Shown in pieces: positions 32,317-41,217 of a stretch of DNA of 64,000 nucleotides. The first letter of the stretch is position 1; every line of letters begins with the position of its first letter. Origin of the DNA: Nonomuraea sp. SYSU D8015 (lineage in GTDB: Bacteria; Actinomycetota; Actinomycetes; Streptosporangiales; Streptosporangiaceae); contig NZ_VJYI01000009.1 in NCBI RefSeq assembly GCF_008065375.1, positions 248,001 through 312,000 on the forward strand, read 5' to 3'. Made by a program: the position numbers and the translations under genes. The notes under the pieces are model-generated. The model was not told where the DNA came from. It was given only the letters and a program-made list of their open reading frames with translations, and did not search any database.

Positions 32317-34400
32317 CCGGCGCGGCTCTCCTCCGCCGTACGGCTCCGCGAGGACGCCACCACCATGGCCGCCCACACCACCCAGACCCCGGTGACCAGC
32401 CCGCGGATCCACCCGGGCCCCAGCGGGATGAGCGGGATCAGCAGCACCAGCCGGTCGAAGGCGTCCGCTGCGGCCAGCACGCCCACCACGATCGTGAACC
32501 ACCCGAACACCGGCCGCAGGTCCCGCGACGCCGTCCCCAGGCACAGCCACCAGGCCGCCATGAGCAGCAGCGCGACCCCGGCCGGCGACGGGCCGTCCAC
32601 GGCCGCCGCCACCACATCGAGCCCCAGCCCGGCCAGCCCCGTGAGGGTCCCCGCCACGATCAGCCGGTGCCTGCGCCGCAGGTGTGCCGCCACGGCGGGC
32701 GGCACACCGTTGGCGGACGGCCCGTTCCGCCCGGGATGCACGGCGCGGCGGGACCGCCACCAGAAGAGCCCGGCCAGCAGGCCCAGCACCGCCGAGCCGC
32801 CCAGCGCCAGCTGGGTCTCGACCTTGCCGACCCCTGACGCCCCGAACCAGTCGCACCCGGCGGGGAATCGCGCCGCGGAGGCGCTGAAGTCGGCGCACAG
32901 GTACAGCTTGACGAGCTTCACCGGCTCGGCCAGCAGCCGGTTCGTCCCGCCCGACAGCTCGGGCGCCCGGTCGGCGCAGACCGGGAGCACGGCGGGCGAG
33001 GACGTGCCGGTGTCCCCCTGCCAGCAGTTGCCGGTGCCCTGCCCGTCCCACCACACGTCGAGCCCGTTGGGCCGCCGCTCCCCGGTCGGGGCGACGCCAA
33101 AGACGTTGCCCTCGTACCGGTTGTAGTCGGAGGTGTCGGCCTGCTTGGCCAGGTCGGTCTCGCCCCTGATGAACGCGGGCACGCCGAACAGCTGGAACGC
33201 CGCCCGCCGGTGCCCCCAGACCCGGTTGTCCTCGAACACGTTGTAGTTGCCGCCGGCGACCAGCACGCCCGTGCCCGACGGGACGCCCACCTGCGGACAG
33301 ACCACGCCCTGCTCGTAGCCGCGCTGGGCCGGGGGCTTGGCGCAGGTGCCGTCGCGTGTGTGCCGGTAGTAGTCGCGGTTGTTGTCGTAGATCTTGTTGT
33401 TCTCGAACCTGGCGTGGTTCTGCGGCAGGCCGGGGTGGGAGGGCCAGAGGCTGTCCATCGTGGCGCCCACCATGTTGTCGTAGAACTCGTTGTCGTGCAC
33501 CCACAGGGAGTCGCCCGCGGTTCCCGAGTAGCCGAGCGCGTTGTCGTGGCTCTTGCAGCGGCGGATCTCGATGGCGTAGCGGGGGACGTCGTGGCCGCGG
33601 CCGTCGTTGATGTCGGCGGCGCTGCCCGGGTAGAGGCCGCCGTCGCCGTTGCCGTACGACTCGCAGTCGGTGTAGAGGCCGTGGTCGCTGGCGAAGGTGA
33701 GGAAGCCGTACTCGTCGTTCCAGCGGGTGAGGACCTGGTCGATGACGAAGCCGTCGGTTTCGAGCACGTACAGGGAGTTGAACGTGGTGCGCTGCGCGGT
33801 GAAGTTCTTGAAGTACACGCCGTCGGCGCGGTCGGCACGGACGGCGTTCAGCTTGCGGTACTCGGCGTCGATGATCACGTCCAGCGGGCCCGCGCCGGTG
33901 CCCTCGATCTGCAGGTCCTCTTTGCCGAGGATGGCGACGAGGTTCTGGTTGTGGGGGCATTGACGCTGCTGTTCGAAGCTGAGGATCTGGTAGCCGCCCT
34001 TGGCCCAGCGGGCGGGGAGGCGGGCGCAGTCGCCGGTGGGGGCGGCCTGGCTGGGCTCCTCGCGGTAGAGGCCGGGGAGGATGGCGATCGTCATTCCCGG
34101 GCGGTCGGCCCGGTCGACGGCCTCCTGTACGTGTCGCGACCCGTTTTCCTGACATTTCGTGAAGAGGCGGCGGTTGCGCTCTTTGAGCTCCTCCGGAAAT
34201 TTCGCTATCCGACGCTCGAACTCGGCCTTGTCCGACTTGCAGACCAGCAGGTCGGGCTCGCCCGCCCGCAGCTGCGGCACCGTACCCGTGCCATCAGGCA
34301 GCGTCACCGGGCGCTCCTCGTGCGCGAAGGCGGCGCCGGCGGGTAACAGCATTCCTAGCGTGAACGCGGCGATGGCCGCGATCCTTCGCAAGGGGGCCAT
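32313..34400 (-). CDS. Secreted right-handed beta-helix protein with C-terminal membrane helices
   Basis: A 695-residue protein. A signal peptide (residues 1-26, ending GAAFA|HEE) precedes a parallel beta-helix of the pectate-lyase-like class (about 95-500) with repeating Asn/Asp/Gly turns such as ENNKIYDNN, VFEDNRVWG and RYEGNVFG, and several Cys pairs. From about residue 540 there are five transmembrane helices. The helix domain would sit outside the cell, held by the membrane part. No catalytic residues of polysaccharide lyases can be assigned. ATG 34400. Confidence 0.82.
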   Translation of the reverse strand: MAPLRRIAAIAAFTLGMLLPAGAAFAHEERPVTLPDGTGTVPQLRAGEPDLLVCKSDKAEFERRIAKFPEELKERNRRLFTKCQENGSRHVQEAVDRADRPGMTIAILPGLYREEPSQAAPTGDCARLPARWAKGGYQILSFEQQRQCPHNQNLVAILGKEDLQIEGTGAGPLDVIIDAEYRKLNAVRADRADGVYFKNFTAQRTTFNSLYVLETDGFVIDQVLTRWNDEYGFLTFASDHGLYTDCESYGNGDGGLYPGSAADINDGRGHDVPRYAIEIRRCKSHDNALGYSGTAGDSLWVHDNEFYDNMVGATMDSLWPSHPGLPQNHARFENNKIYDNNRDYYRHTRDGTCAKPPAQRGYEQGVVCPQVGVPSGTGVLVAGGNYNVFEDNRVWGHRRAAFQLFGVPAFIRGETDLAKQADTSDYNRYEGNVFGVAPTGERRPNGLDVWWDGQGTGNCWQGDTGTSSPAVLPVCADRAPELSGGTNRLLAEPVKLVKLYLCADFSASAARFPAGCDWFGASGVGKVETQLALGGSAVLGLLAGLFWWRSRRAVHPGRNGPSANGVPPAVAAHLRRRHRLIVAGTLTGLAGLGLDVVAAAVDGPSPAGVALLLMAAWWLCLGTASRDLRPVFGWFTIVVGVLAAADAFDRLVLLIPLIPLGPGWIRGLVTGVWVVWAAMVVASSRSRTAEESRAG

Positions 34401-34768
34401 GACCGCGACAGTAGAACGATGCTCACGTTCTGCCCAGACCTAAAGGATCAGGCCGTGGTACGCGAGCGCGGAGGCGGCCGCCCGTGCACCCCGTGCCATC
34501 CGCGCTCCCGGCCCCGTGCTCGGCAGGATCCCTTCCACGGTCCCTCTCCGCCCCTCTTGCGGCCGGCGATTCGGCGACGAAGGAGGACCATGTCGTTTCC
34601 TGCTTCTTCGGGAACACGCTGGCCCCGTCTGCCTCCGGTCGACGGCTCCCGGGCGGCGAGGGCTGCGGCGAGGGCGGCTGAGAGGTCCCGGCGTCGCCGG
34701 CCGGCCAAGCGGTGCCGCAGGAAAGCCAGAGGCGCAGAGGCCGGCAGGCGATCATACGGAATGCGGGC
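34401..34768. other. 368-base gene-free stretch
   Basis: This lies between the beta-helix gene start and the end of the TetR gene. Open frames on both strands have poor composition (Arg/Pro-rich, no recognisable domain). It presumably carries the beta-helix promoter; I see no convincing hairpin or repeat. Confidence 0.4.
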
Positions 34769-35371
34769 CTATGGGGTCATGCCGGCCAGTGCCGCGTCGA
34801 CGATGCGTTCGGCCAGGTCGGCCGGGAGGTCCCCGGCCGGGCCCCACTTGGTGTGCCACATCATGGTGCCGGTCAGGATGGCCATGCCCATGTCGACGTC
34901 CAGGTCGGCCCTGAGCTCCCCGGAGGCGATGCCGCGCTTGATCACGTCCCGCATCGCCGCCTTGCGGGGCTCGATGGCCCGTTTGACGAAGCGCTCCATC
35001 AGCTGCGGATAGCGGTCGGCCTCGCTCATCGCGATGTTGATCACGCAGCGGCTGCGGGGGTTGCCGGCCTCGCTGCGCATCGTGTCGAGCAGGCTGATCA
35101 GGTCGTCGCGCACCGACGTGCCGGCGAGCGGCGGCACCGGCGCCTTGAGCGTGGCGAGGGCGTCGACGACCAGGTCCTCCTTGTTGGACCAGCGCCGGTA
35201 GATGGTGGTCTTCCCGACGCCCGCCCGCGAGGCGATCGCCTCGATGGACAGCTCGGAGACGCCCATGCCCTCGCCGATCAGGTCGAGGGTCGCCTCGATG
35301 ATCGCCTTCTCGGCCTTCTCACTGCGCGGACGGCCCGCGGGGCGGGCGGTCCCGGATTCCTGGATCGTCAT
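34769..35371 (-). CDS. TetR-family repressor
   Basis: A 200-residue regulator. It starts MTIQESG with GRPRSEKAEKAIIEATLDLI and the HTH segment IEAIASRAGVGKTTIYRRWSNKEDLV. The C-terminal domain resembles TetR_C_16-like ligand domains. It lies 7 bases downstream of the MFS gene on the same strand, so exporter and repressor form one operon. Confidence 0.92.
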   Translation of the reverse strand: MTIQESGTARPAGRPRSEKAEKAIIEATLDLIGEGMGVSELSIEAIASRAGVGKTTIYRRWSNKEDLVVDALATLKAPVPPLAGTSVRDDLISLLDTMRSEAGNPRSRCVINIAMSEADRYPQLMERFVKRAIEPRKAAMRDVIKRGIASGELRADLDVDMGMAILTGTMMWHTKWGPAGDLPADLAERIVDAALAGMTP

Positions 35372-35378
35372 CGCGGCC

Positions 35379-36929
35379 TCACACTACCGCTGGTTCCTTC
35401 TGTTCAGCCTGCTGGACAGGCTGGGGCTTGCCGGGCATCCACCTGGCCACCACCACGACGCCGAGCAGCGCGATCGCCGCCGACACCAGCGCCGTGACGT
35501 GCATGCCGTCGATGAACGCGGCGAACGCGGGCTTGATCAGCGCCTGGCCCCGCTCGCCGAGCGCCTGGACGACGCCCATCGTCGCCATGAGCGACTCACC
35601 GGCGGTGTGCTGCACGTCGGCGGGCAGGCCGGCCAGCACGGGCTCCATTCGGCCGCGGTAGCTGGACGACAGCACCGAGCCGAGCACGGCCACGCCGAGC
35701 GCGCCGGCGACCTGGCGGACGGTGTTGCTCATGGCCGAGCCGACGCCGGCCTTCTCCCTCGGGAGCGACTCCATGATGGCGGTGGTGGCGGGCGGCATGA
35801 TGTTGGCCATCGCGGCGCCCTGGACGAAGAAGATGACCTCGATCAGCACGATCGGCGTGTTCTGGTCCATGAACGCATAGCTGCCCAGCGCCAGCGTGAC
35901 GATGATCATGCTGACCGTGGCCGACAGCTTGGCGCCGAACCGCTCGTTCACCCGCTGGCTGAGCGGCGCGAAGATGAGCTGCGCGGCGGCGAACGGGATC
36001 ATCAGCGCTCCCGCCTGCAGCGCCGAGAAGCCGAGCACGACCTGCAGGTAGAAGGTCAGGAAGAACATCCCGCCCATCATCGCGAAGAAGACGATGCCCA
36101 TCATGGCGATGGCCGAGCTGAACCGGACGTTGGAGAAGTTGCGCACGTCGAAGACCGGGTGGTCGATGCGCCGCTCCCACCACACGAACACGCCCAGCAC
36201 CGCCACGCCGATCAGCGCGGGCACCAGCACCTCGGCGCTGGCCACAGTGCCGAGGAAGCCGCCCCGGATGATGCCGTACACGACGGCCACCAGGCCGATG
36301 ATCGACAGCACCACGCCGAACGGGTCCAGCTTCGACGGCTTCGGGTCCCTCGACTCGGGCACGATCGTGGCGATGAGGATCATCCCGATGACGACGATCG
36401 GCACGTTGATCAAGAAGACCGAGCCCCACCAGAAGTGCTCGATCAGCAGGCCGCCGGTGATCGGGCCGATCGCCACGGCGAGCCCGACGCCACCGGCCCA
36501 GATGCCGATGGCCTTGCCGCGCTCGGCGGGCGGGAAGACGTTGGAGATGATGGCCAGGGTCGCCGGCATGATCGCCGCGCCGCCGATGCCCATCGCCGCC
36601 CTCGCCAGGATCAGCTGCATCGGATCCTGGGAGTAGGCGCTGGCCAGTGAGGCCAGGCCGAACAGCGCCATGCCGATGAACAACATGCGCTTTCGCCCTG
36701 TGCGGTCACCGATCACACCGAACGTGAACAACAATCCGGCGAACACGAGCGTGTAGGAGTTGATCGCCCATTCCAGCTCGCTCTGCGTCGCTCCCAAGCC
36801 GGCCACCGGGTCGGCGATGGTCTTCATCGCCACGTTGAGGATCGTGTTGTCGAGCACGACCGCCAGGAGGCTGAACACCAGCACGCCCAGGATCGCCCAT
36901 CGGCGCGGGTGCCCTGCGTTCGGATCCAT
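35379..36929 (-). CDS. DHA2-family (14-helix) MFS drug exporter
   Basis: A 516-residue drug:H+ antiporter of the EmrB/QacA type. VVLDNTILNVA in helix 1 (motif D1), GDRTGRKRMLFIG between helices 2 and 3 (motif A) and a central GPITGGLLIEHFWWGSVFLINVP (motif C) are present in the expected order, and 14 helices fit the length. ATG 36929 follows aagga at the correct spacing. It forms an operon with the downstream TetR. Three copies of CGATACG/CGTATCG upstream are likely operator sites. Confidence 0.93.
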   Translation of the reverse strand: MDPNAGHPRRWAILGVLVFSLLAVVLDNTILNVAMKTIADPVAGLGATQSELEWAINSYTLVFAGLLFTFGVIGDRTGRKRMLFIGMALFGLASLASAYSQDPMQLILARAAMGIGGAAIMPATLAIISNVFPPAERGKAIGIWAGGVGLAVAIGPITGGLLIEHFWWGSVFLINVPIVVIGMILIATIVPESRDPKPSKLDPFGVVLSIIGLVAVVYGIIRGGFLGTVASAEVLVPALIGVAVLGVFVWWERRIDHPVFDVRNFSNVRFSSAIAMMGIVFFAMMGGMFFLTFYLQVVLGFSALQAGALMIPFAAAQLIFAPLSQRVNERFGAKLSATVSMIIVTLALGSYAFMDQNTPIVLIEVIFFVQGAAMANIMPPATTAIMESLPREKAGVGSAMSNTVRQVAGALGVAVLGSVLSSSYRGRMEPVLAGLPADVQHTAGESLMATMGVVQALGERGQALIKPAFAAFIDGMHVTALVSAAIALLGVVVVARWMPGKPQPVQQAEQKEPAVV

Positions 36930-36946
36930 GGAGACATCCTTAATTT

Positions 36947-36997
36947 CGATACGTCTGAGTTTCGCAACGACAACGTATCGCAAGCTATTCCGATACG
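36947..36997. promoter_or_regulatory. Operator cluster upstream of the DHA2 exporter operon
   Basis: cgatacgt (36947-36954), acgtatcg (36973-36980) and cgatacgc (36991-36998) repeat the same 7-mer in alternating orientation just upstream of the exporter start. The first two form an inverted repeat. The TetR in the same operon is the natural binder. Confidence 0.55.
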
Positions 36998-37270
36998 CAA
37001 CGGTCCCGTTTCGTAAACTCCTCCGCAACTCCGGACGCCCACCGGCTGCCGCCACGGCTCCCCCCGAGCACTGAGCCGAAGCAGTCGCGACCACAGAGCC
37101 CAGGCACTCCCGCACCACCGTCCTGCCTCGCCGCGTACCACCGCGTCCTCGGCCGCCGCCTGCTCGGCCAGCACCGCATAGAGCCGCGCGGGCAACGGCA
37201 CCACGCAGCACCGACGCCCCCCGCCGCCACGGCACCGCCTCGGGTCACACCAACCCAAGCGCTGGCGCCG

Positions 37271-37364
37271 CCTCACGGACACCGGAACCTCGGCCTCACG
37301 GACACCGGAGCCTTGACGTCGCCCCATGGGCACCCAGGCCTTGGCGTCGCCTCACGCGCACACC
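37271..37364. repeat. Tandem repeat, period 23-28, in a 531-base gap
   Basis: Units at 37271-37293, 37294-37321, 37322-37349 and a partial at 37350-37364. The first two share cctcacggacaccgga; units 2 and 3 share cctt..cgtcg. It lies between the DHA2 operon start and the end of the next MFS gene (gap 36930-37460), in which I see no gene. Confidence 0.65.
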
Positions 37365-37460
37365 ATCCGGCAGCTCCATGGCCGCCGCGTCAGTGAGCCG
37401 GCAATCCCCACGACACGGCACCGACGCACCCTTCACCGGGGCCCGTGCGCCGCCCCGGCC

Positions 37461-38711
37461 TCAGCCCACCTGAGACGGGGCCGGCGTGGAGGCGGTCTGC
37501 ACCTCGGCCGGTGCCTCCACCGGCACCGGCGAAGCACCCGTGGGACGGCGACGCCAGAACGGCAGGGCGACCAGCACCATGGCCACGCCCACCAGGCCCG
37601 CCACCATGAACGCCCAGGCCGGGCCGGGCCCGTCGATGACGGCTCCGGCGACGGGCGCCGCGGCGGCGTTGCCGATCAGCAGCGCGGTGCCGTGGAAGCC
37701 CATCGCCTCTCCCCTGGCGGTCGCCGGCACCCAGCTGCTGAGCCGGTCAACGGCGGACGACAGGGAGGGGGCGCACAAGATTCCGGCGGGAAGCAGGGCG
37801 AGGACCAGCCACCGCCAGTCTCCGCTCGCCAGCCCCACGGGGGCCGTCAGCAGGCCCATGGCGGCGATCAGCGTCAGAGGCGAGAAGCCACGCGGCAGCC
37901 CGCCGTACACGAACCCGCCGACCAGCGAGTAAACGCACCAGATGCCCACCGCGAGGCCGATCCACTGGGTCTGCCCGGCATTGGTCATGGTGGCGACCAG
38001 GGCCAGCTCCGTCGCGGCGAGCACGAACGTGGTCGCCACCGCCGTGCCGAGCAGCGCCCCGAAGGCCGGCGTGAACCACTCCCGCCTGGGCACCTTGCCC
38101 GCCCGCTCCTCGTGCTCCGCCTCCTCCGCCGCCGACCGGGTGGGCGGATTGAGCACGATCAGCCCCAGGCCCGCGACCGTCATGCCGCTCCCGATGAGCA
38201 GCATGGTCACGGTGCTGCCCAGGATCGTGATGCCCGCCACCGCCAGCGCGGGCCCCATCATGTAGGACAGCTCGACCAGCATGGAGTCCAGCGAGAAGCC
38301 GGTGCGTCGCTGCTGCGGGGGCACCATGGCGGCCAGGCACTGCCTGGTCACGCTGAACACCGGCGGCCCGAGCAGCCCCGCCAGCGCCGCCGCACCGACC
38401 AGGACGGGGAACGGCAGCGTCCACGCGCACGCCCAGAACACCATCTGCGCCACGGTGGTGACGATGATGACGGGCCGCAGGCCGTGCTTGTCAACCAGCC
38501 TTCCCGACAACGGGGAGCCGATCGCCATGCCGATCGTGCTCGCCATGGTGATCAGCCCCGCCTTGGTGTAGCCGAGGCCGAGGACCGTGGCCACGTGCAG
38601 GGTCAGCGCCATGGTCGTGGCCGTGGCGGGCACCCTGGCGAGCATCCCGACCAGCAGCAACGTCGGGATGCCCGGAATCTTGAGCAGTTGTCGGTAAGGA
38701 TCGATAGCCAT
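37461..38711 (-). CDS. MFS transporter
   Basis: A 416-residue, 12-helix major facilitator protein. Helix 2-3 loop GRLVDKHGLRPVI (about residues 70-82) and PPVFSVTRQCLAAMVPP are the family landmarks; a charged central loop (AAEEAEHEERAGKVPRRE, about 205-222) divides the two halves. The C-terminal tail is Pro/Ala-rich. ATG 38711. It is divergent from panB with 136 bases between. A transporter at this place is common in actinomycetes, but the substrate is not known to me. Confidence 0.85.
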   Translation of the reverse strand: MAIDPYRQLLKIPGIPTLLLVGMLARVPATATTMALTLHVATVLGLGYTKAGLITMASTIGMAIGSPLSGRLVDKHGLRPVIIVTTVAQMVFWACAWTLPFPVLVGAAALAGLLGPPVFSVTRQCLAAMVPPQQRRTGFSLDSMLVELSYMMGPALAVAGITILGSTVTMLLIGSGMTVAGLGLIVLNPPTRSAAEEAEHEERAGKVPRREWFTPAFGALLGTAVATTFVLAATELALVATMTNAGQTQWIGLAVGIWCVYSLVGGFVYGGLPRGFSPLTLIAAMGLLTAPVGLASGDWRWLVLALLPAGILCAPSLSSAVDRLSSWVPATARGEAMGFHGTALLIGNAAAAPVAGAVIDGPGPAWAFMVAGLVGVAMVLVALPFWRRRPTGASPVPVEAPAEVQTASTPAPSQVG

Positions 38712-38847
38712 CGTCGTTCATGACCTCCGCCCTGATTCTCGCAAGCGGCACCGACAGTTTCGCCACTGGTTTTCCGCGCGTGACATCATCGGAAGGAGTC
38801 CGGGGACGCCATTGGGGCGCCTCGAGACGTTCCTGGAGGGTTTTCAC

Positions 38848-39678
38848 ATGTCCTCTTCAACCACGCTGTACGGCGGCGTCTCCGGGCGCCGCGTCACCGT
38901 CCGCGACCTCACCGCCGCCAAGGAGCGCGGAGAGCGGTGGCCCATGGTCACCGCCTACGACGCGATGACGGCGCGGGTGTTCGACGCGGCGGGCATCCCG
39001 GTCCTGCTGGTGGGCGACTCGGCGGCCATGGTCGTCTACGGCTACGACTCCACGCTGCCCGTCACGGTCGACGACCTGCTGCCGCTCACGGCGGCCGTCG
39101 TACGCGGGTCGTCGCGCGCCCTCGTGGTCGCCGACCTGCCGTTCGGCTCCTATCAGTCCTCGCCCCAGCAGGCACTGGAGTCGGCGGCGCGCTTCATGAA
39201 GGAGGCGGGCGCGCACGCCGTAAAGCTGGAAGGCGGCCGCCGGGTCATACCGCAGGTCGAGGCACTGGTCTCGGCGGGTGTGCCGGTCATGGCGCACCTC
39301 GGCCTGACCCCGCAGTCGGTCAACGTCCTGGGCGGCTACCGCGTCCAGGGGCGGGGGCAGTCAGGTGACGAGCTCATGGCGGACGCCAAGGACCTGGAGC
39401 GGGCCGGGGCGTTCTCGGTGGTGCTGGAGTGCGTGCCGGCCGACCTGGCGCAGCGGGTGACGACGTCGCTGGCGATCCCGACGATCGGCATCGGGGCGGG
39501 GGCGGCGACGGACGCGCAGGTCCTGGTGTGGCAGGACCTGATGGGGCTGACGCCGCGCCCGGCCAAGTTCGTCAAGCGGTACTCGGACCTGGCCGCCGAG
39601 ATGGATCGCGCCGTGCGTGCCTTCGCCGACGAAGTGGCCTCCGGCACCTTCCCCGCCCCGGAACACACCTACACCTGA
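38848..39678 (+). CDS. panB: 3-methyl-2-oxobutanoate hydroxymethyltransferase
   Basis: A 276-residue enzyme of pantothenate/CoA synthesis. It transfers a hydroxymethyl group from methylene-tetrahydrofolate to ketoisovalerate, giving ketopantoate. The TIM-barrel landmarks are VTAYDAMTARVFD, VGDSAAMVVYGYDSTLPVT (Asp that binds Mg2+), ADLPFGSYQ, KLEGG, MAHLGLTPQ and IGIGAGAATDAQVLV. ATG 38848 follows ggagg at 38833-38837. No panC or panD is adjacent. Confidence 0.96.
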   Translation: MSSSTTLYGGVSGRRVTVRDLTAAKERGERWPMVTAYDAMTARVFDAAGIPVLLVGDSAAMVVYGYDSTLPVTVDDLLPLTAAVVRGSSRALVVADLPFGSYQSSPQQALESAARFMKEAGAHAVKLEGGRRVIPQVEALVSAGVPVMAHLGLTPQSVNVLGGYRVQGRGQSGDELMADAKDLERAGAFSVVLECVPADLAQRVTTSLAIPTIGIGAGAATDAQVLVWQDLMGLTPRPAKFVKRYSDLAAEMDRAVRAFADEVASGTFPAPEHTYT

Positions 39679-39723
39679 CCGCGCCGTTCGCCTCATCTCG
39701 GGCGGACCAGGAACCGAACATAC

Positions 39724-39763
39724 GCGTCCCACCCCGGACCTCTGCCGGGCCGGGGTGGGACGC
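39724..39763 (+). terminator. panB terminator hairpin
   Basis: Perfect 14-bp stem gcgtcccaccccgg (39724-39737) / ccggggtgggacgc (39750-39763) with a 12-base loop, 46 bases after the panB stop. A short T-containing tail (ctctttg) follows. Confidence 0.85.
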
Positions 39764-40071
39764 ATCGCTCTTTGCCAGGCACGGCTATTCGGGGTGAGAC
39801 GCACCGCCACACGGCGCAGCGGGACCGGCGGCCCACGCGCCGCCGTGCCGCGCCACGCTGCGGGCAGGCTGTGTGGGGGCGGGGTCAGGGGCCTGCCCGT
39901 CCGATCAGTCGCCTGCCCCGCCGGGCGCGTCGCCACAATCGTGAAGGCCGAAGGACAGGCCCCCGTCCGCTTCGCACGCGGCGAAGCGCCCGCCGGAGGG
40001 TCCGCAGCACGGTCACGCGGCGACGGGTAGTGCGGTACCACGGCCGGTGACCACCGCCTGGCACGACGCCC

Positions 40072-40195
40072 GATGAGCACCGCCCGACACGGCGCGACGC
40101 GAGCACCACCCGACACGGCGCGACGCGAGCACCACCCGACACGAGCACCGCCCGACACGGCGCGATGCGAGCACCGCGCGATGCGAGCGCAGCGG
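40072..40195. repeat. Tandem repeat around gagcaccrcccgacacggcgc
   Basis: Units start at 40072, 40096, 40122, 40143, 40164 and 40180 (lengths 24, 26, 21, 21, 16 and about 16). The 26-base form at 40096-40121 begins gacgcgagcaccacccgac; the shorter ones have lost 5-10 bases. It lies in the 563-base gap between panB and the dehydratase; no convincing gene on either strand. Confidence 0.82.
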
Positions 40196-40241
40196 CCATC
40201 TCGAGGGCGGGCGGCGGTCACACCGCGGGTGGCGAGCGGAG

Positions 40242-41174
40242 TCAGGGGGTGGCGGTGAGGGTGGCGGGGTCGGTGTTGGAGCCGCACACCACGACCGCCA
40301 CCCGCTCCCCCGGTTCCGGCCGGTACGCCCCGGACACCAGCGCCGCGTACGCCGCCGCCCCCGCGTGCTCGGCCACCACCCTGTGCCGCTCCCACAAGGT
40401 ACGCCGAGCCGCCACGATCGCCTCGTCGCTCACCAGCACGCTCTCCACCCGCGACCCGGACAGGATCTCGAAGGCCAGCCCGCCGAGCCGGGTGGCGCCC
40501 AGGGCGTCGGCCGCCACCCCGCCCACCTCGACCGGCACCGGCTCACCGGCCCGCAGCGCCTCGCGGAGGGTCGGGATCCGCTGGGGCTCGACGGCGACGA
40601 TCCGAGGCGGCGGCGCCGCGCCCTCGGTGCCCACGGTGATCCCGGCGGCGAAGCCGCCGCCGCCGACGGCGGCCACCACGGTGTCCACGCCGCCGGTCTG
40701 CTCCATGATCTCCAGCCCGGTGGTCCCCTGCCCTGCCACCACCTCCGCCTGGTCATAGGCGTGCACGGTCAGCGCCCCGGTCTCTGCCGCGCGCTTGCCC
40801 GCCGCCTCAGCCGCCTCGGAATAGATGGCACCGGTCTGGGTGATGTGCGCCCCGAGCGCCGCCAGCCCGGCCACCTTCACGGGGCTCGTCACCTCGGGCA
40901 CGAAGATCTCCGCCCGCACCCCCAGCGTCTTGGCGGCGTATGCCACGGCGAGCCCGTGGTTGCCCCCGCTGGCCGCGATGACCCCGCTGTCGGGCAGCTG
41001 CCCCGCCGACAGGATCCGGTTGAACGCCCCGCGCACCTTGAAGGACCCGGAGTGCTGGAGCAGCTCCAGCTTGAGGAAGAGACCCGGCGAGATCTCCAGC
41101 ACGGGCGTGCGCAGCACCAGCCCGGAGATCCGCTCGGCGGCGGCCAGCACGTCTCGGTAACCCACAGCGGTCAT
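40242..41174 (-). CDS. PLP-dependent threonine/serine dehydratase
   Basis: A 310-residue fold-type II PLP enzyme. The Schiff-base lysine is in SGSFKVRGAFNR (about residue 46). SGGNHGLAVAYAA binds the substrate carboxylate, and VGGGGFAAG binds the PLP phosphate. The length and lack of an ACT domain fit a catabolic type (or serine racemase-like) enzyme rather than the isoleucine-pathway IlvA. ATG 41174. It is 44 bases downstream of the trans-sulfuration gene on the same strand, so probably co-transcribed. Confidence 0.9.
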   Translation of the reverse strand: MTAVGYRDVLAAAERISGLVLRTPVLEISPGLFLKLELLQHSGSFKVRGAFNRILSAGQLPDSGVIAASGGNHGLAVAYAAKTLGVRAEIFVPEVTSPVKVAGLAALGAHITQTGAIYSEAAEAAGKRAAETGALTVHAYDQAEVVAGQGTTGLEIMEQTGGVDTVVAAVGGGGFAAGITVGTEGAAPPPRIVAVEPQRIPTLREALRAGEPVPVEVGGVAADALGATRLGGLAFEILSGSRVESVLVSDEAIVAARRTLWERHRVVAEHAGAAAYAALVSGAYRPEPGERVAVVVCGSNTDPATLTATP

Positions 41175-41217
41175 GCAGTCCCCTATCCAAGCCCATCGAA
41201 GCCCGGCGAGCTTCCAA

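Noticed and set aside
34423..34755. Minus-strand open frame of 110 codons
   Set aside because: Poor composition and no domain or ribosome binding site; reported only as a gene-free stretch.
36824..37333. Minus-strand open frame of 169 codons upstream of the DHA2 exporter
   Set aside because: It overlaps the exporter start and operator sites, and its Arg/Gly/Cys-rich composition has no recognisable domain.
40072..40195. CRISPR array
   Set aside because: It consists of tandem GC-rich units with variable length and no spacers.
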